From contig PBSS01000002.1 of the NCBI GenBank assembly GCA_002726315.1, forward strand, positions 1-57,117: 57,117 nucleotides of DNA. Reading direction: 5' to 3'. The DNA comes from Acidimicrobiaceae bacterium (GTDB taxonomy: Bacteria > Actinomycetota > Acidimicrobiia > Acidimicrobiales > MedAcidi-G1). The translations under genes and the position numbers were made by a program. The notes below the pieces were generated by a model that was given only the letters and a program-made list of their open reading frames with translations, was not told the origin of the DNA and ran no database searches. Each line of letters begins with the position of its first letter. Position 1 is the stretch's first letter. Shown here piece by piece: positions 9,162 through 16,809 of this stretch.

Positions 9162-9211
9162 CGTTGGCTCCGCATATCTGGCGCGGACCGTGCTTCCGAC
9201 TGCTTGCAACC

Positions 9212-9571
9212 TCAGGCGGCCTCGGCAGCTCCAGCCACCTCGACCAAGGCCGAAAAGGCAGCCGGATCGGTGACTGCAAGATCGGCCAGCACCTTGCGGT
9301 CCACCTCGACGCCCGCAGTCTTGAGACCGGCGATGAAATTGGAATAGTTGGTCCCGTTCTGGCGACAGGCAGCATTGATCCGCTGGATCCAGAGGCGACG
9401 GAACTGACCCTTACGAGCCCTACGGTCCCGAAAGGCATAGGTTCCAGAATGCATCAACTGCTCGTTCGCCGAGCGGAAGGACCGGCTCTTGTTGCCGTAG
9501 TAGCCGCGGGCGGACTTGAGTACGGCCTTGTGACGCTTCTTGGTCTGGACGGCTCGCTTGACTCTGGCCAT
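9212..9571 (-). CDS. rplT: 50S ribosomal protein L20
   Basis: Large-subunit protein that binds 23S rRNA and is needed early in 50S assembly. The protein has 119 residues and begins [15 protein letters not shown], the family signature; the conserved stretch [16 protein letters not shown] is in the middle. ATG 9571 is preceded by AGGAG with a six-base gap; a GTG one codon earlier would be too close. It is the last gene of infC-rpmI-rplT. In other bacteria L20 or IF3 controls this operon by feedback on the mRNA; here the leader hairpin upstream of infC is the visible candidate for control. Confidence 0.97.
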   Translation of the reverse strand: MARVKRAVQTKKRHKAVLKSARGYYGNKSRSFRSANEQLMHSGTYAFRDRRARKGQFRRLWIQRINAACRQNGTNYSNFIAGLKTAGVEVDRKVLADLAVTDPAAFSALVEVAGAAEAA

Positions 9572-9645
9572 CACATGCTCCTTTTTCTACGTGGGGGAAT
9601 AGAGGCTTCCCGACAGCCAGATGGCTGCCGAAGTTCGTTACGGGT

Positions 9646-9840
9646 TCAAATGCCCAGCTTGCGGCGAACAGCCCTCTCGTTGGTCTTGTCGACGTCGCTC
9701 ATGCGAGCCAGGCGGCGCTTGCGCTTAGGAGACTTCTTCTCAAGGATGTGGCTGAGGTTGGCGTTACGGCGCTTGAGGCGACCACTTCCTGTCACCTTGA
9801 TGCGCTTGGCGAGGCCACGGTGGGTCTTCATCTTCGGCAT
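9646..9840 (-). CDS. rpmI: 50S ribosomal protein L35
   Basis: Small basic large-subunit protein of 64 residues, the standard length. It begins [20 protein letters not shown] and carries the Lys/Arg-rich tail typical of L35. It sits between infC (49-base gap) and rplT (74-base gap), the canonical order. Confidence 0.97.
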   Translation of the reverse strand: MPKMKTHRGLAKRIKVTGSGRLKRRNANLSHILEKKSPKRKRRLARMSDVDKTNERAVRRKLGI

Positions 9841-9889
9841 GTCTCGTCTTCTCCGGTCTGGGGGTTTCTGTGGCCCTGGTGGGCCCTGG

Positions 9890-10645
9890 TCATGAGGTCT
9901 CTGTTGTCTCGTCCGGACTAGTGGAATCGACTGTCGTCTCCTCTGTACCTGTCGCCTCTTCGGACTGCGTGGCTTCTGCTTCGAGCACCTCTGCTGCTAC
10001 CTCTGCTGCTGCCTCTGCTGCTGCTTCGGCTGCGGCCTCTTCGGCTGCGGCCTCTTCAGCACGGTGATCCGCTGCGGTCTCACGCTGGCGACGTGTCGCC
10101 TGTCCGGGCACGAGGACCATGACCATGTTGCGACCGTCTTGCTTGGGGAAGACCTCAACGCGCCCCACGTGGGACACGGTTTCGGCAACCCTGTCAAGAA
10201 TGCGGCGCCCCAACTGGGGATGCTGCATCTCACGACCGCGAAACATGATCGTCACCTTGACCTTGCTCCCCTCTGCCAAGAATGCCTCGACCTTCCGGGT
10301 CTTGGTGTCGAAGTCGCCGGGCCCGATCTTGGGGCGGTACTTCATTTCCTTGACTAGGACGTGAGTCGCCTTCTTGCGGGATTCCTTGGCCTTCTGGGAC
10401 TGTTCATACTTGAACTTCCCATAGTCCATGATCCGGCAGACCGGAGGGCTCGCCGTATCAGCCACTTCGACTAGGTCTAGACCGAGGTCCTGGGCCATGT
10501 CGAGGGCTTCTGGTAGCGGCCGAATCCCGATCTGCTCACCTTCAGGTGAGACCAGTCGTACCTCACGGGCACGGATGCGATCGTTGATCCGGGGTTCCTG
10601 GTTTGTCGGGGTCGCTATTGGTCCTGGCTCCTGTGAAGCACGCAG
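9890..10645 (-). CDS. infC: Translation initiation factor IF-3 (unusual start codon)
   Basis: IF3 binds the 30S subunit, keeps the subunits apart and rejects wrong start codons. The N-domain ([20 protein letters not shown]), linker ([24 protein letters not shown]) and C-domain ([48 protein letters not shown]) are all present. A tail of about 60 residues rich in Ala and Glu follows. No ATG or GTG, and no convincing TTG, lies in frame near the N-domain. A perfect AGGAGG (10656-10651) stands five bases before an in-frame CTG at 10645, which I chose (251 residues). ATA at 10618 is the main alternative. A rare start codon is the known basis of IF3 autocontrol in E. coli (AUU). Confidence 0.85.
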   Translation of the reverse strand: MRASQEPGPIATPTNQEPRINDRIRAREVRLVSPEGEQIGIRPLPEALDMAQDLGLDLVEVADTASPPVCRIMDYGKFKYEQSQKAKESRKKATHVLVKEMKYRPKIGPGDFDTKTRKVEAFLAEGSKVKVTIMFRGREMQHPQLGRRILDRVAETVSHVGRVEVFPKQDGRNMVMVLVPGQATRRQRETAADHRAEEAAAEEAAAEAAAEAAAEVAAEVLEAEATQSEEATGTEETTVDSTSPDETTETS

Positions 10646-10935
10646 GCTCTCCTCCTGTGTGGGCGGTTGTGTCGCCCGCCGCTCCAAAACAAGAAACGGC
10701 GGGTGTCGGAAAGCCGACACCCGCCGGGGACCCTGCCGTTTGACTCCCTCCAGCATTGCCGTGGGAGCACGCCGGCAGGTCCGACGAGATGAAGACCCGG
10801 ACTCACCCAAACTGGTGGCCGGGTGGGAGGTGACCCCCGCTTTCCGTTCTGTTGTAGACCCCTAGAGTACCAGCACGGCATCCCGACCAGAACGGGGGCC
10901 CGTTACCTGATGCCTGACACTGGAGCCACGACGAT
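10646..10935. other. infC leader and divergent upstream region, no gene
   Basis: This is the longest gene-poor stretch (290 bases). On the minus strand it holds a strong Shine-Dalgarno (10656-10651), a 13-bp hairpin with a following U-rich tract (10683-10726), and a weak possible -10, TACTCT (10870-10865), without a good -35. On the plus strand it leads into the DUF1844 gene at 10936, where GGAG lies ten bases before the ATG. In-frame upward extension of infC to a TTG at 10810 is possible on paper, but it would translate through the hairpin and has no family support. Confidence 0.5.
10683..10726 (-). terminator. Intrinsic terminator or attenuator in the infC leader
   Basis: A perfect 13-bp stem, arms 10697-10709 and 10714-10726 (CGGCGGGTGTCGG and its complement), with a four-base loop. 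On the minus strand it is followed directly by TTTCTTGTTTT, so it has terminator shape for infC-directed transcription. It lies about 50 bases before the infC start. It could stop stray upstream transcription, or act as a regulated attenuator for infC-rpmI-rplT. The plus strand lacks a T tract after it. Confidence 0.65.
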
Positions 10936-11412
10936 ATGAGCAGCCTCTGGACACCCGGCGGGGAACACCCCGTTGACCCTGACGACCCGACCTTGACGAC
11001 ATCCGAAAAGGAGCTCGGTGGCATGGCCCCCGAGGACATGTCGCCCGAAGACCGCCAACGGGCCGAAGAACTGGCAAAGGAGATGGCAGCAGTGCAGGAG
11101 CAGTTGGCGGCGGCTCCGGCGGCAATCGTCGTGGCCAACCACGTGATGGGCTTCTATGAACTCGCTGCGATCCACCTCTCCCAGGAACCATCAAACCTTG
11201 CTGAGGCAGCAGTGGCGATTGATGCCATGGCCGGCGTGGTCGAGAAGCTGCCGGGGCGCTTGGGCGAGGCTGAGGCCACCCTCAAAGATGCCCTCCACCA
11301 GATCCGGATGGTCTATGTCAAAGTCGAACAGGCCGCTAGGCCATCTGACGCCACTGATACCGACCATCCTGATGCTGCTGGAGAAGAACCCACAGGCGAA
11401 GAGGACGGCTGA
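10936..11412 (+). CDS. DUF1844 domain protein (unknown function)
   Basis: Acidic cytosolic protein of 158 residues. The N-terminal 55 residues look disordered and Glu-rich; the core VANHVMGFYELAAIHLSQEP (about 68-87) and DAMAGVVEKLPGRLGEAEATLKDALHQIRMVYVKVE is helical and matches the DUF1844 family, which is widespread in Actinobacteria beside infC. The C-terminal 25 residues are again acidic. It is one of only four plus-strand genes, divergent from infC and convergent with hisG. GGAG lies ten bases before the ATG. Function is unknown; the position suggests a link to translation, but that is only context. Confidence 0.85.
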   Translation: MSSLWTPGGEHPVDPDDPTLTTSEKELGGMAPEDMSPEDRQRAEELAKEMAAVQEQLAAAPAAIVVANHVMGFYELAAIHLSQEPSNLAEAAVAIDAMAGVVEKLPGRLGEAEATLKDALHQIRMVYVKVEQAARPSDATDTDHPDAAGEEPTGEEDG

Positions 11413-11441
11413 GCCGTCCATTGATCCCACCTGCTGGAGGG

Positions 11442-12317
11442 TCAGTGGACGATCTTGGCCAGTGGTAGTTCAAGGATGTCAGTTGCCCCGTGGTCCCGAA
11501 GCTCAGGGATGAGCACGTTGATCTCAGACTTTGCAACAACGGTCTCGACGGCATAGCCACCACCGCCAAACAACTCGTTTACCGTCGGCGCCTTCATTGC
11601 CGGCATCAGGCCAATCACAGCATCAAGTGCGTCAGTGGGCACATTCATCTTGACGAGCACCTTGCCCCGAGCCTCAAGGGTGCCCTGGAGCAGGGTGTGT
11701 ATCTGTTGCATGGCATGGCGTTTGTCGGGATCGGCCCATGATCCCGGGTTGGCGACCAGTTCCGTGTAGCTGGTAAGGATGGTGTCGATGATCTTCAGTC
11801 CGGCAGCCCGGACTGCCCTACCGGTCTCGGTCAGATCGACCACCACATCGACAATGTCGGGCACCTTGGCCTCGGTCGCGCCATAGGACAGGCGGACGTC
11901 GGCATCCACCGCGTGCTCTGCAAAGAAGCGCTTAGTCAGCTCTGGATACTCGGTGGAGACCTTCACCCCTGCTGGAAGGTCGGCCACCGACTGGTACTCA
12001 GATCCCTCGGGTACCGCCACGACGATGTTCACTGGGCGGGCTGTGGCCTTGGAGTAGTGCAGTTCTCCCAAGCTCTCTACGTTGCTGCCGGTCTCCTCTA
12101 TCCAGTCGCGGCCGGTAATACCCAAGTCGAAAAGGCCGTCGGCTACGTAGGTGGGGATCTCCTGGGGTCGCAGGATTCGGACTTCTTCAATCCTGGGGTC
12201 GTTCACACTGGCCCGATAGTCAACCGAGGAGCCGCGCCTAACTTCCAGGTCGGCAGCCTCGAACAGTTCAAGCGTGGCCTTCTCGAGGGACCCCTTGGGC
12301 AAGACGATCTTCAACAC
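11442..12317 (-). CDS. hisG: ATP phosphoribosyltransferase, long form
   Basis: First step of histidine synthesis: joins ATP and PRPP to give phosphoribosyl-ATP; inhibited by histidine. With the GTG at 12317 it has 291 residues, the long HisG form whose C-terminal regulatory domain (about 210-291, KVLVKMNVPTDALDAVIGLMPAMKAPTVNEL) makes HisZ unnecessary. The catalytic part includes VLPKGSLEKATLELFEAADL, DGLFDLGITGRDWIEE and the PRPP-loop region VVDLTETGRAVRAAGLKI. This GTG, rather than the TTG two codons upstream, sits seven bases after TAGGTT and begins exactly where the family begins (MLKIVLPKG). No other his gene is in the window. Confidence 0.96.
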   Translation of the reverse strand: MLKIVLPKGSLEKATLELFEAADLEVRRGSSVDYRASVNDPRIEEVRILRPQEIPTYVADGLFDLGITGRDWIEETGSNVESLGELHYSKATARPVNIVVAVPEGSEYQSVADLPAGVKVSTEYPELTKRFFAEHAVDADVRLSYGATEAKVPDIVDVVVDLTETGRAVRAAGLKIIDTILTSYTELVANPGSWADPDKRHAMQQIHTLLQGTLEARGKVLVKMNVPTDALDAVIGLMPAMKAPTVNELFGGGGYAVETVVAKSEINVLIPELRDHGATDILELPLAKIVH

Positions 12318-12324
12318 AGCCAAG

Positions 12325-12351
12325 AACCTACCGGGCCACCGGCGCGGTCAA
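12325..12351 (-). promoter_or_regulatory. Predicted hisG promoter (leaderless)
   Basis: Minus-strand TAGGTT (12330-12325) ends seven bases before the GTG at 12317. TTGACC (12351-12346) is a fair -35, with a spacer of 15 bases, shorter than usual. It predicts an mRNA beginning at or within a base or two of the start codon. Confidence 0.5.
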
Positions 12352-12369
12352 GTGGTCTATTTCCAGTCT

Positions 12370-12387
12370 GTGTCAGGTATCTGACAC
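12370..12387. repeat. Perfect inverted repeat at the end of ribD
   Basis: GTGTCAG, loop GTAT, then CTGACAC: a 7-bp perfect palindrome spanning the ribD stop codon and ending upstream of the hisG promoter. There is no T tract on either side, so it is not a classical terminator. It could be a 3' stability hairpin, or an operator for hisG. Confidence 0.5.
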
Positions 12388-13374
12388 CATGTCAATACGC
12401 AGGTCGCCACCGAGTCGGATGACTGTGGTGAAGCTTCCCCTAGCCACATCAGCCATCGTGGTTCCTCCAGGCCCTGCCATCATCGGCACGCTGTCGTCAC
12501 CACCAAGGATCGCCGGCGCTATGTAGATGACGTAGCGATCCACTAAGCCGGCCCTATGGAAGCGTCCAGCAACATCGGCACCACCCTCCACTAGGAGTTG
12601 CAGCACCCCGTCCCCAGCGAGGTCGACGAGTAGGTCCTCCAGTGGGCCCTCGTGGGACTCGGCAGGCATCACCTCTGCGCCTTCGGGAATGGCTCCGAGC
12701 ACCACCCGCCTCGGATCGCGTGCTGCGGCGGCTTCAGCTCCGGGCCAGTCGCGAACCGTCAAGCGCGGGTCGTCGGCCCGAATGGTCCCCGCCCCCACGC
12801 AAATAGCATCGCTTTGCGCACGCAGCCTGTGTACGTCCTGTCTGGCTTCCGGTCCCGTGATCCAAGTACTGGATCCATCGGTAGCAGCAATACGTCCATC
12901 AAGGGTCGCTGCCAACTTGAGGACCACGTAAGGAAGCCCAGTACGGCGGTGGGTCAGATACGGCAACAGTTGTTCTTCCACTGCTCCGGCCTCGATACCC
13001 GCGTCCACGTCAATGCGAGCTTCGGCCAGAGCGGCAAAACCACCACCGGCAACATCAGGATCCGGATCAGTTACAGCTGCGACAACACGGCTGATTCCTG
13101 CCTCAGCAATGACACTGGTGCACGGTGCAGTCTTGCCCTCATGACAGCAGGGTTCGAGCGTCGTGTAGAGCGTCGCTCCCCGCGCCTGGTCCCCGGCATC
13201 GGCGAGTGCCACCACCTCAGCGTGGGCGCCGCCCGGGGGACTGGTTGCCCCGGTGCCAACGACGCAACCGTCGGCCACGACCACGGCGCCGACCCAGGGA
13301 TTGGGAGAACTGCGGTACCGGGCCCTTTCAGCCACCTCGATGGCCCGTGTCATGAAGGTGGCGTCAGTTTCCAT
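12373..13374 (-). CDS. ribD: Bifunctional riboflavin deaminase/reductase
   Basis: Second and third steps of riboflavin synthesis: deamination of the diaminopyrimidine from GTP, then NADPH reduction of the ribose side chain. The protein has 333 residues. The N-terminal deaminase domain has the zinc motif HAEVVAL and LEPCCHEGKTAPCTSVI (His, two Cys and the catalytic Glu). The C-terminal reductase domain starts near residue 147 (YVVLKLAATLDGRIAATDGSSTWIT) and includes GAGTIRADDPRLTVR and LLVEGGADVAGRF. It stands six bases after the MoaB/Mog gene. No other rib gene and no FMN riboswitch are visible here, so the rest of the pathway is elsewhere. Confidence 0.95.
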   Translation of the reverse strand: METDATFMTRAIEVAERARYRSSPNPWVGAVVVADGCVVGTGATSPPGGAHAEVVALADAGDQARGATLYTTLEPCCHEGKTAPCTSVIAEAGISRVVAAVTDPDPDVAGGGFAALAEARIDVDAGIEAGAVEEQLLPYLTHRRTGLPYVVLKLAATLDGRIAATDGSSTWITGPEARQDVHRLRAQSDAICVGAGTIRADDPRLTVRDWPGAEAAAARDPRRVVLGAIPEGAEVMPAESHEGPLEDLLVDLAGDGVLQLLVEGGADVAGRFHRAGLVDRYVIYIAPAILGGDDSVPMMAGPGGTTMADVARGSFTTVIRLGGDLRIDMVSDT

Positions 13375-13380
13375 TCCCAG

Positions 13381-13887
13381 TCACCCTGCAGAGGGATGCG
13401 GGTCGGTGTTGTCGTTGAGTAGTCGTACGGCGTGGGGAACCACGTCGACCACAGCTTCGAGGCACTCGATGCAGCCGGCAGATGAACCGGGGGTGTTCAC
13501 GATGAGCGTTGTAGAGATGGTGCCGGCGATTCCACGCGACAGTCGCCCCAGTGGGTTTGTTAGGCGCATTGCCTCGGCCAAACCGGGGGCCTCACGGTCG
13601 ATGACGGCGCTGGTGCCCTCAGGAGTCAGGTCGCGTGGACCAAAACCGGTTCCACCTGTGGTGATGATCAAGCCGTGAAAACCTGATGCAAGATCCTTGA
13701 GGGCATTGGCTACTTCATTGACACCATCAGCACATGCGGTCCGTGCAACCAGAGTCCAGTCCTCGGCCTCAACTCGGTCAGCTAGTACCGCTCCGGAGCG
13801 ATCCTCGCGCGTGCCCTCGATTACGCCGTCAGAGACAGTCAGAATCTTGACCTGCACACTCCCAGGTGGCCTGGTTTCATCGGACAT
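13381..13887 (-). CDS. MoaB/Mog-family molybdopterin adenylyltransferase-like protein
   Basis: MoCF-biosynthesis-fold protein, 168 residues from the ATG at 13887. Members adenylylate molybdopterin before metal insertion (Mog) or are close paralogues (MoaB). The signature IITTGGTGFGPRDLTPEGT is intact, and LIVNTPGSSAGCIECLEAV matches the conserved P-G-S-P/S loop. In-frame extension to a GTG at 13971 would overlap the divergent gene's ribosome site. The chosen ATG has TACCCT seven bases upstream and no Shine-Dalgarno. No other molybdenum-cofactor gene is nearby, so MoaB versus Mog cannot be decided. Confidence 0.85.
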   Translation of the reverse strand: MSDETRPPGSVQVKILTVSDGVIEGTREDRSGAVLADRVEAEDWTLVARTACADGVNEVANALKDLASGFHGLIITTGGTGFGPRDLTPEGTSAVIDREAPGLAEAMRLTNPLGRLSRGIAGTISTTLIVNTPGSSAGCIECLEAVVDVVPHAVRLLNDNTDPHPSAG

Positions 13888-13894
13888 GGCGACG

Positions 13895-13900
13895 AGGGTA
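13895..13900 (-). promoter_or_regulatory. Predicted -10 element of the MoaB/Mog gene
   Basis: TACCCT on the minus strand, seven bases before the ATG at 13887. There is no Shine-Dalgarno, so a leaderless transcript is predicted, back to back with the plus-strand gene at 13987. Confidence 0.4.
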
Positions 13901-13986
13901 TCGGTGTGTGCCTCCACAGGCTGAAACGGCAGCCCGCTAGTGTCGCCTCCACTGGTAACAAAACCTGTCACGGGAGGTGACTGTCA

Positions 13987-14781
13987 ATGGGAGTTGAGGC
14001 ACTCGACGGTTTTGAGATTGGCCAGTTCTCCCATGGCGGCACCACTCGCACGGTGCTGCGTGCCGGCCATGGGCCCGCTGTGATCGTCATGGCCGAGATG
14101 CCAGGCATCACCCCTCGAGTCGCTGACTTCGGCCGGCGTGTGGTCAATATTGGCTGCACAGCGGTGATGCCGTCCCTGTTTGGTACCCCTGGACGCGAAC
14201 CAACCGCCGGCTACACCATCAAGAGCCTGGTGGGTGGATGCGTGTCACGCGAGTTCACCTCCCTGATGCGTCGCCGCACCTCGCCTGTCACCGCTTGGTT
14301 GCGTGCGCTAGCAGCGTTCGAACACGGTCGCTGCGGTGGCCCTGGGGTGGGGGCCGTCGGCATGTGTTTCACAGGTGGATTCGCCCTGGGCATGATGCTC
14401 GATGAGCGGGTTTTGGCACCGGTGTTGAGTCAGCCCAGCCTGCCATTACCTTTCGGCAAGGGTCGTAAGCGGTCTCTCGGTATCTCCGACCGCGACCTTG
14501 ACGTGGTACGTGACCGGGTCGATGCCGGTGCCTGTGTACTTGGCCTGCGCTTCTCCAACGACTCCATGGTCCCTGCTGAGCGCTTCGAGCGGTTGGCCGA
14601 AGAGTTAGGTGAGGGCTTCATCGGGGTCGAGATCGACTCGTCCCCGGGAAACCCACACGGCATCGGCCCCAGGGCCCACTCGGTTATTACCGAAGAGTTG
14701 ATCGACGAGCCTGGCCACCCGACCCGGGACGCCCTCGACAGAGTGCTCGAACACCTGAGCAGTCGCTTGTTGACCTCTTGA
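13987..14781 (+). CDS. Dienelactone-hydrolase-like alpha/beta hydrolase
   Basis: Cytosolic alpha/beta hydrolase of 264 residues in the dienelactone hydrolase family. The nucleophile is Cys127 in GMCFTGG, the cysteine variant typical of this family; the acid is probably the Asp in FSNDSMVP and the base the His in RAHSVITEE. VIVMAEMPGITPRVADFGRRV near residue 32 is the oxyanion-strand region. GGGAGG lies eleven bases before the ATG. The true substrate is unknown; most such genes outside aromatic-degradation clusters act on other esters or lactones. It is divergent from the MoaB/Mog gene and convergent with rsmB. Confidence 0.85.
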   Translation: MGVEALDGFEIGQFSHGGTTRTVLRAGHGPAVIVMAEMPGITPRVADFGRRVVNIGCTAVMPSLFGTPGREPTAGYTIKSLVGGCVSREFTSLMRRRTSPVTAWLRALAAFEHGRCGGPGVGAVGMCFTGGFALGMMLDERVLAPVLSQPSLPLPFGKGRKRSLGISDRDLDVVRDRVDAGACVLGLRFSNDSMVPAERFERLAEELGEGFIGVEIDSSPGNPHGIGPRAHSVITEELIDEPGHPTRDALDRVLEHLSSRLLTS

Positions 14782-14800
14782 GACTGGCTGGATGGCCCTC

Positions 14801-15916
14801 TCAGGTCACTGTGTAACAAAACACCGCCATGCCCTCAGCGTCAAGATCCTGGGGCAACAGCAGGCCACCTGCGCCGTTGACCCTCCATGGTGCCGTTGGC
14901 GGACCTACCGGGACTGCTCCGGTGGCCTCACGGAACTGCTCGTCTACGCCGGTGGTCTCGGCGGCTGTCAGGGTGCACACGCTGTAGACCAGCATTCCAC
15001 CGGACGCTACGAGGGGCAGGGCGGCGATCAGCATGCTGAGTTGCAGATCAGCCAGTTCTGTCACATCGTCGGGTGTCACACGCCAACGGGAATCGGCACG
15101 ACGACGCAATACCCCGAGGCCCGAGCAAGGAGCGTCTACGAGCACCCGGTCAAAGCTGGCAGGTCTGAACGGTGGTTGGGTGGCGTCTGCAACAACCACC
15201 TCCAAGTCGAGGCCGAGGCCCTCAGCATTGGATCTGACCAAGTTGAGGCGCCGCTGGTGACGGTCGGCTGCCAACACACGAGCACCCGTGGATGCCATCG
15301 CCGTGGCCTTACCACCTGGTGCGGCACATAGGTCGACCACCTTCGCGCCATTGGTCAGGCCGTCTGCTACGACCTCAGAAACCAGTTGGGAGGCCCTGTC
15401 CTGGTGGTAGCCGTCTTCTCTTGTCACAGCCGGTGCGGGCCGATTCATCACTCTCAATGCCTCAACGGCATCGGCCTCGCCCAGATCCGCTGTGAGGGTC
15501 TCAATGATCCAGTCCGGGTAGCTCAACTCAATAGCTCTGGTAGGCGGGTTTGGCTCATTCTCAGATACACGCCGTAGGACCGCGTTGCACAGGCCGCGCA
15601 CCCGGCGCGGTGCGACTGCGACAGTCGCTGAAACTGCTGCGTGAGCTGGTACCCCTCCCCAGTGGATTTGGTAGGCACCCATCCTCAGCACACTCCTCAC
15701 ACTCGGCTCTACCTCGTCGTGGAGGAACCTGTCGACCATGTGGTCACAGGCACGTCGCATCCGCGTGGTGCCATACACCAGATCAGTTACAAATGCCCGG
15801 TCCCGACGGTCCAGATCGGCTCGGTCCAGTGCAGAGGCAAGGGCCAAGTTGGCAAACGCTTCGTCGCGTTCAATCCTGGTTAACACCTCAAGGGCAAGGC
15901 GTCTGGGGTCGTCCAT
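14801..15916 (-). CDS. rsmB: 16S rRNA m5C967 methyltransferase, shortened linker
   Basis: SAM-dependent methyltransferase that makes m5C in 16S rRNA (position 967 in E. coli). The protein has 371 residues from the ATG at 15916, versus about 430-450 usually. The N-terminal NusB-like RNA-binding domain (1-130) is complete. The catalytic domain has VVDLCAAPGGKATAMA (SAM site), DAPCSGLGVLRRR (motif IV cysteine) and VYSVCTLTAAET (motif VI, nucleophile cysteine). Between the domains, NRPAPAVTREDGYHQDRASQ replaces a region about 50 residues longer in E. coli RsmB. The reading frame is clean, so this is a real shortening. It lies 8 bases after fmt. Confidence 0.9.
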   Translation of the reverse strand: MDDPRRLALEVLTRIERDEAFANLALASALDRADLDRRDRAFVTDLVYGTTRMRRACDHMVDRFLHDEVEPSVRSVLRMGAYQIHWGGVPAHAAVSATVAVAPRRVRGLCNAVLRRVSENEPNPPTRAIELSYPDWIIETLTADLGEADAVEALRVMNRPAPAVTREDGYHQDRASQLVSEVVADGLTNGAKVVDLCAAPGGKATAMASTGARVLAADRHQRRLNLVRSNAEGLGLDLEVVVADATQPPFRPASFDRVLVDAPCSGLGVLRRRADSRWRVTPDDVTELADLQLSMLIAALPLVASGGMLVYSVCTLTAAETTGVDEQFREATGAVPVGPPTAPWRVNGAGGLLLPQDLDAEGMAVFCYTVT

Positions 15917-15924
15917 GCTGGTTT

Positions 15925-16809
15925 TCAGCCCAGGGTTTCGCCCGGCTCGACGCGGGCACCCATCAGCCACGCCTCTGCGGTTTGGCGCTCGCGGCTTTCG
16001 GCCTGCACTTCAATCAGGTGGATTGCTCCCTCGCCGGTGGAAACTCGGACGTCGTGGAGAGAACCGGGTATCCCGACAACGGCATCAGCTACCCGGGCAG
16101 CCCATACCTTCAGGCGCCTACCGCGAAAAATTGTCCATGCACCCCCCACCCGGACAATCCGCTCCAGGTCGGTGGCTGGCCGTGACCAATCCAATTCCAG
16201 GTCTGACTGTTCGATCTTGTGGGCATAGGTGGGCTCACCCTCCTGTTCAGTCGGCTCCTCCAGACCATTTGCCAGAGTTTCCAGCAACAGGCTGGAACCA
16301 GCATCAACTAGTCGGTCACGAAGGGCGTTGGCCGTCTCGTCAACTCCCACCTGTACCTCAATGTTTGCGTAGATGCCACCTGTATCGAGCTCGACGTCAA
16401 CGGCAATCAAGCACACCCCGGAGGTCGTGTCTCCAGCCAGGATTGCCCGCTCCACGGGTGCTGCCCCCCGCCACCGAGGCAATAACGAGAAGTGGAGGTT
16501 CACCATGGGGACCTCGGCTAGCAAATCAGCGGGTATTAGACAGCCAAATGCCACGACCACACCCAAGTCTGCTCCGCTCTCGCTGACCGCTGTCAGGTTG
16601 TGAGCGACCGGCAGGCCCAGACTCAGAGCCGCTTCCTTGACCGGACTCGGCGAGGGCTCAGCCCTCCTTGAGCGACGACGATCCTCTCCAGTCACCACGA
16701 CAACTATCTCGTGGCCCGCTTGGTGAAGTGCCAGGAGTGGCCTGACCGAGGCCATAGGTGTCCCTAGGTAGGCCAATCGCTGGGGATGCGCCGGAGGAGG
16801 CGCTATCAA
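15925..16809 (-). CDS. fmt: Methionyl-tRNA formyltransferase
   Basis: Formylates initiator Met-tRNA with 10-formyl-THF. The protein has 294 residues, slightly short. Catalytic motif NLHFSLLPRWRGAAPVERAI contains the Asn and His, and LDTGGI holds the catalytic Asp. The usual N-terminal GTPxFA loop is LGTPMASVRPL, and the loop after VVVV reads TGEDRRRSRRAEPSPSPVK instead of the common PDRPxGRG form, so the N-domain is somewhat divergent. The C-terminal OB-like tRNA-binding domain (from about 200) is present. The ATG overlaps the def stop (ATGA), making a def-fmt-rsmB transcription unit, a standard grouping. Confidence 0.93.
   Translation of the reverse strand: MIAPPPAHPQRLAYLGTPMASVRPLLALHQAGHEIVVVVTGEDRRRSRRAEPSPSPVKEAALSLGLPVAHNLTAVSESGADLGVVVAFGCLIPADLLAEVPMVNLHFSLLPRWRGAAPVERAILAGDTTSGVCLIAVDVELDTGGIYANIEVQVGVDETANALRDRLVDAGSSLLLETLANGLEEPTEQEGEPTYAHKIEQSDLELDWSRPATDLERIVRVGGAWTIFRGRRLKVWAARVADAVVGIPGSLHDVRVSTGEGAIHLIEVQAESRERQTAEAWLMGARVEPGETLG

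Noticed and set aside
9962..10062. Tandem GCT/GCC-type repeat tract as a non-coding repeat
   Set aside because: It encodes the Ala/Glu tail of IF3 in frame.
9890..10810. Long infC version starting at TTG 10810
   Set aside because: It would translate through a 13-bp terminator hairpin, has no ribosome site, and adds residues not found in IF3 proteins.
11403..11419. Near-palindrome GGACGGCT-G-AGCCGTCC between DUF1844 gene and hisG as a terminator
   Set aside because: Only a six-bp usable stem and no T tract on either strand.
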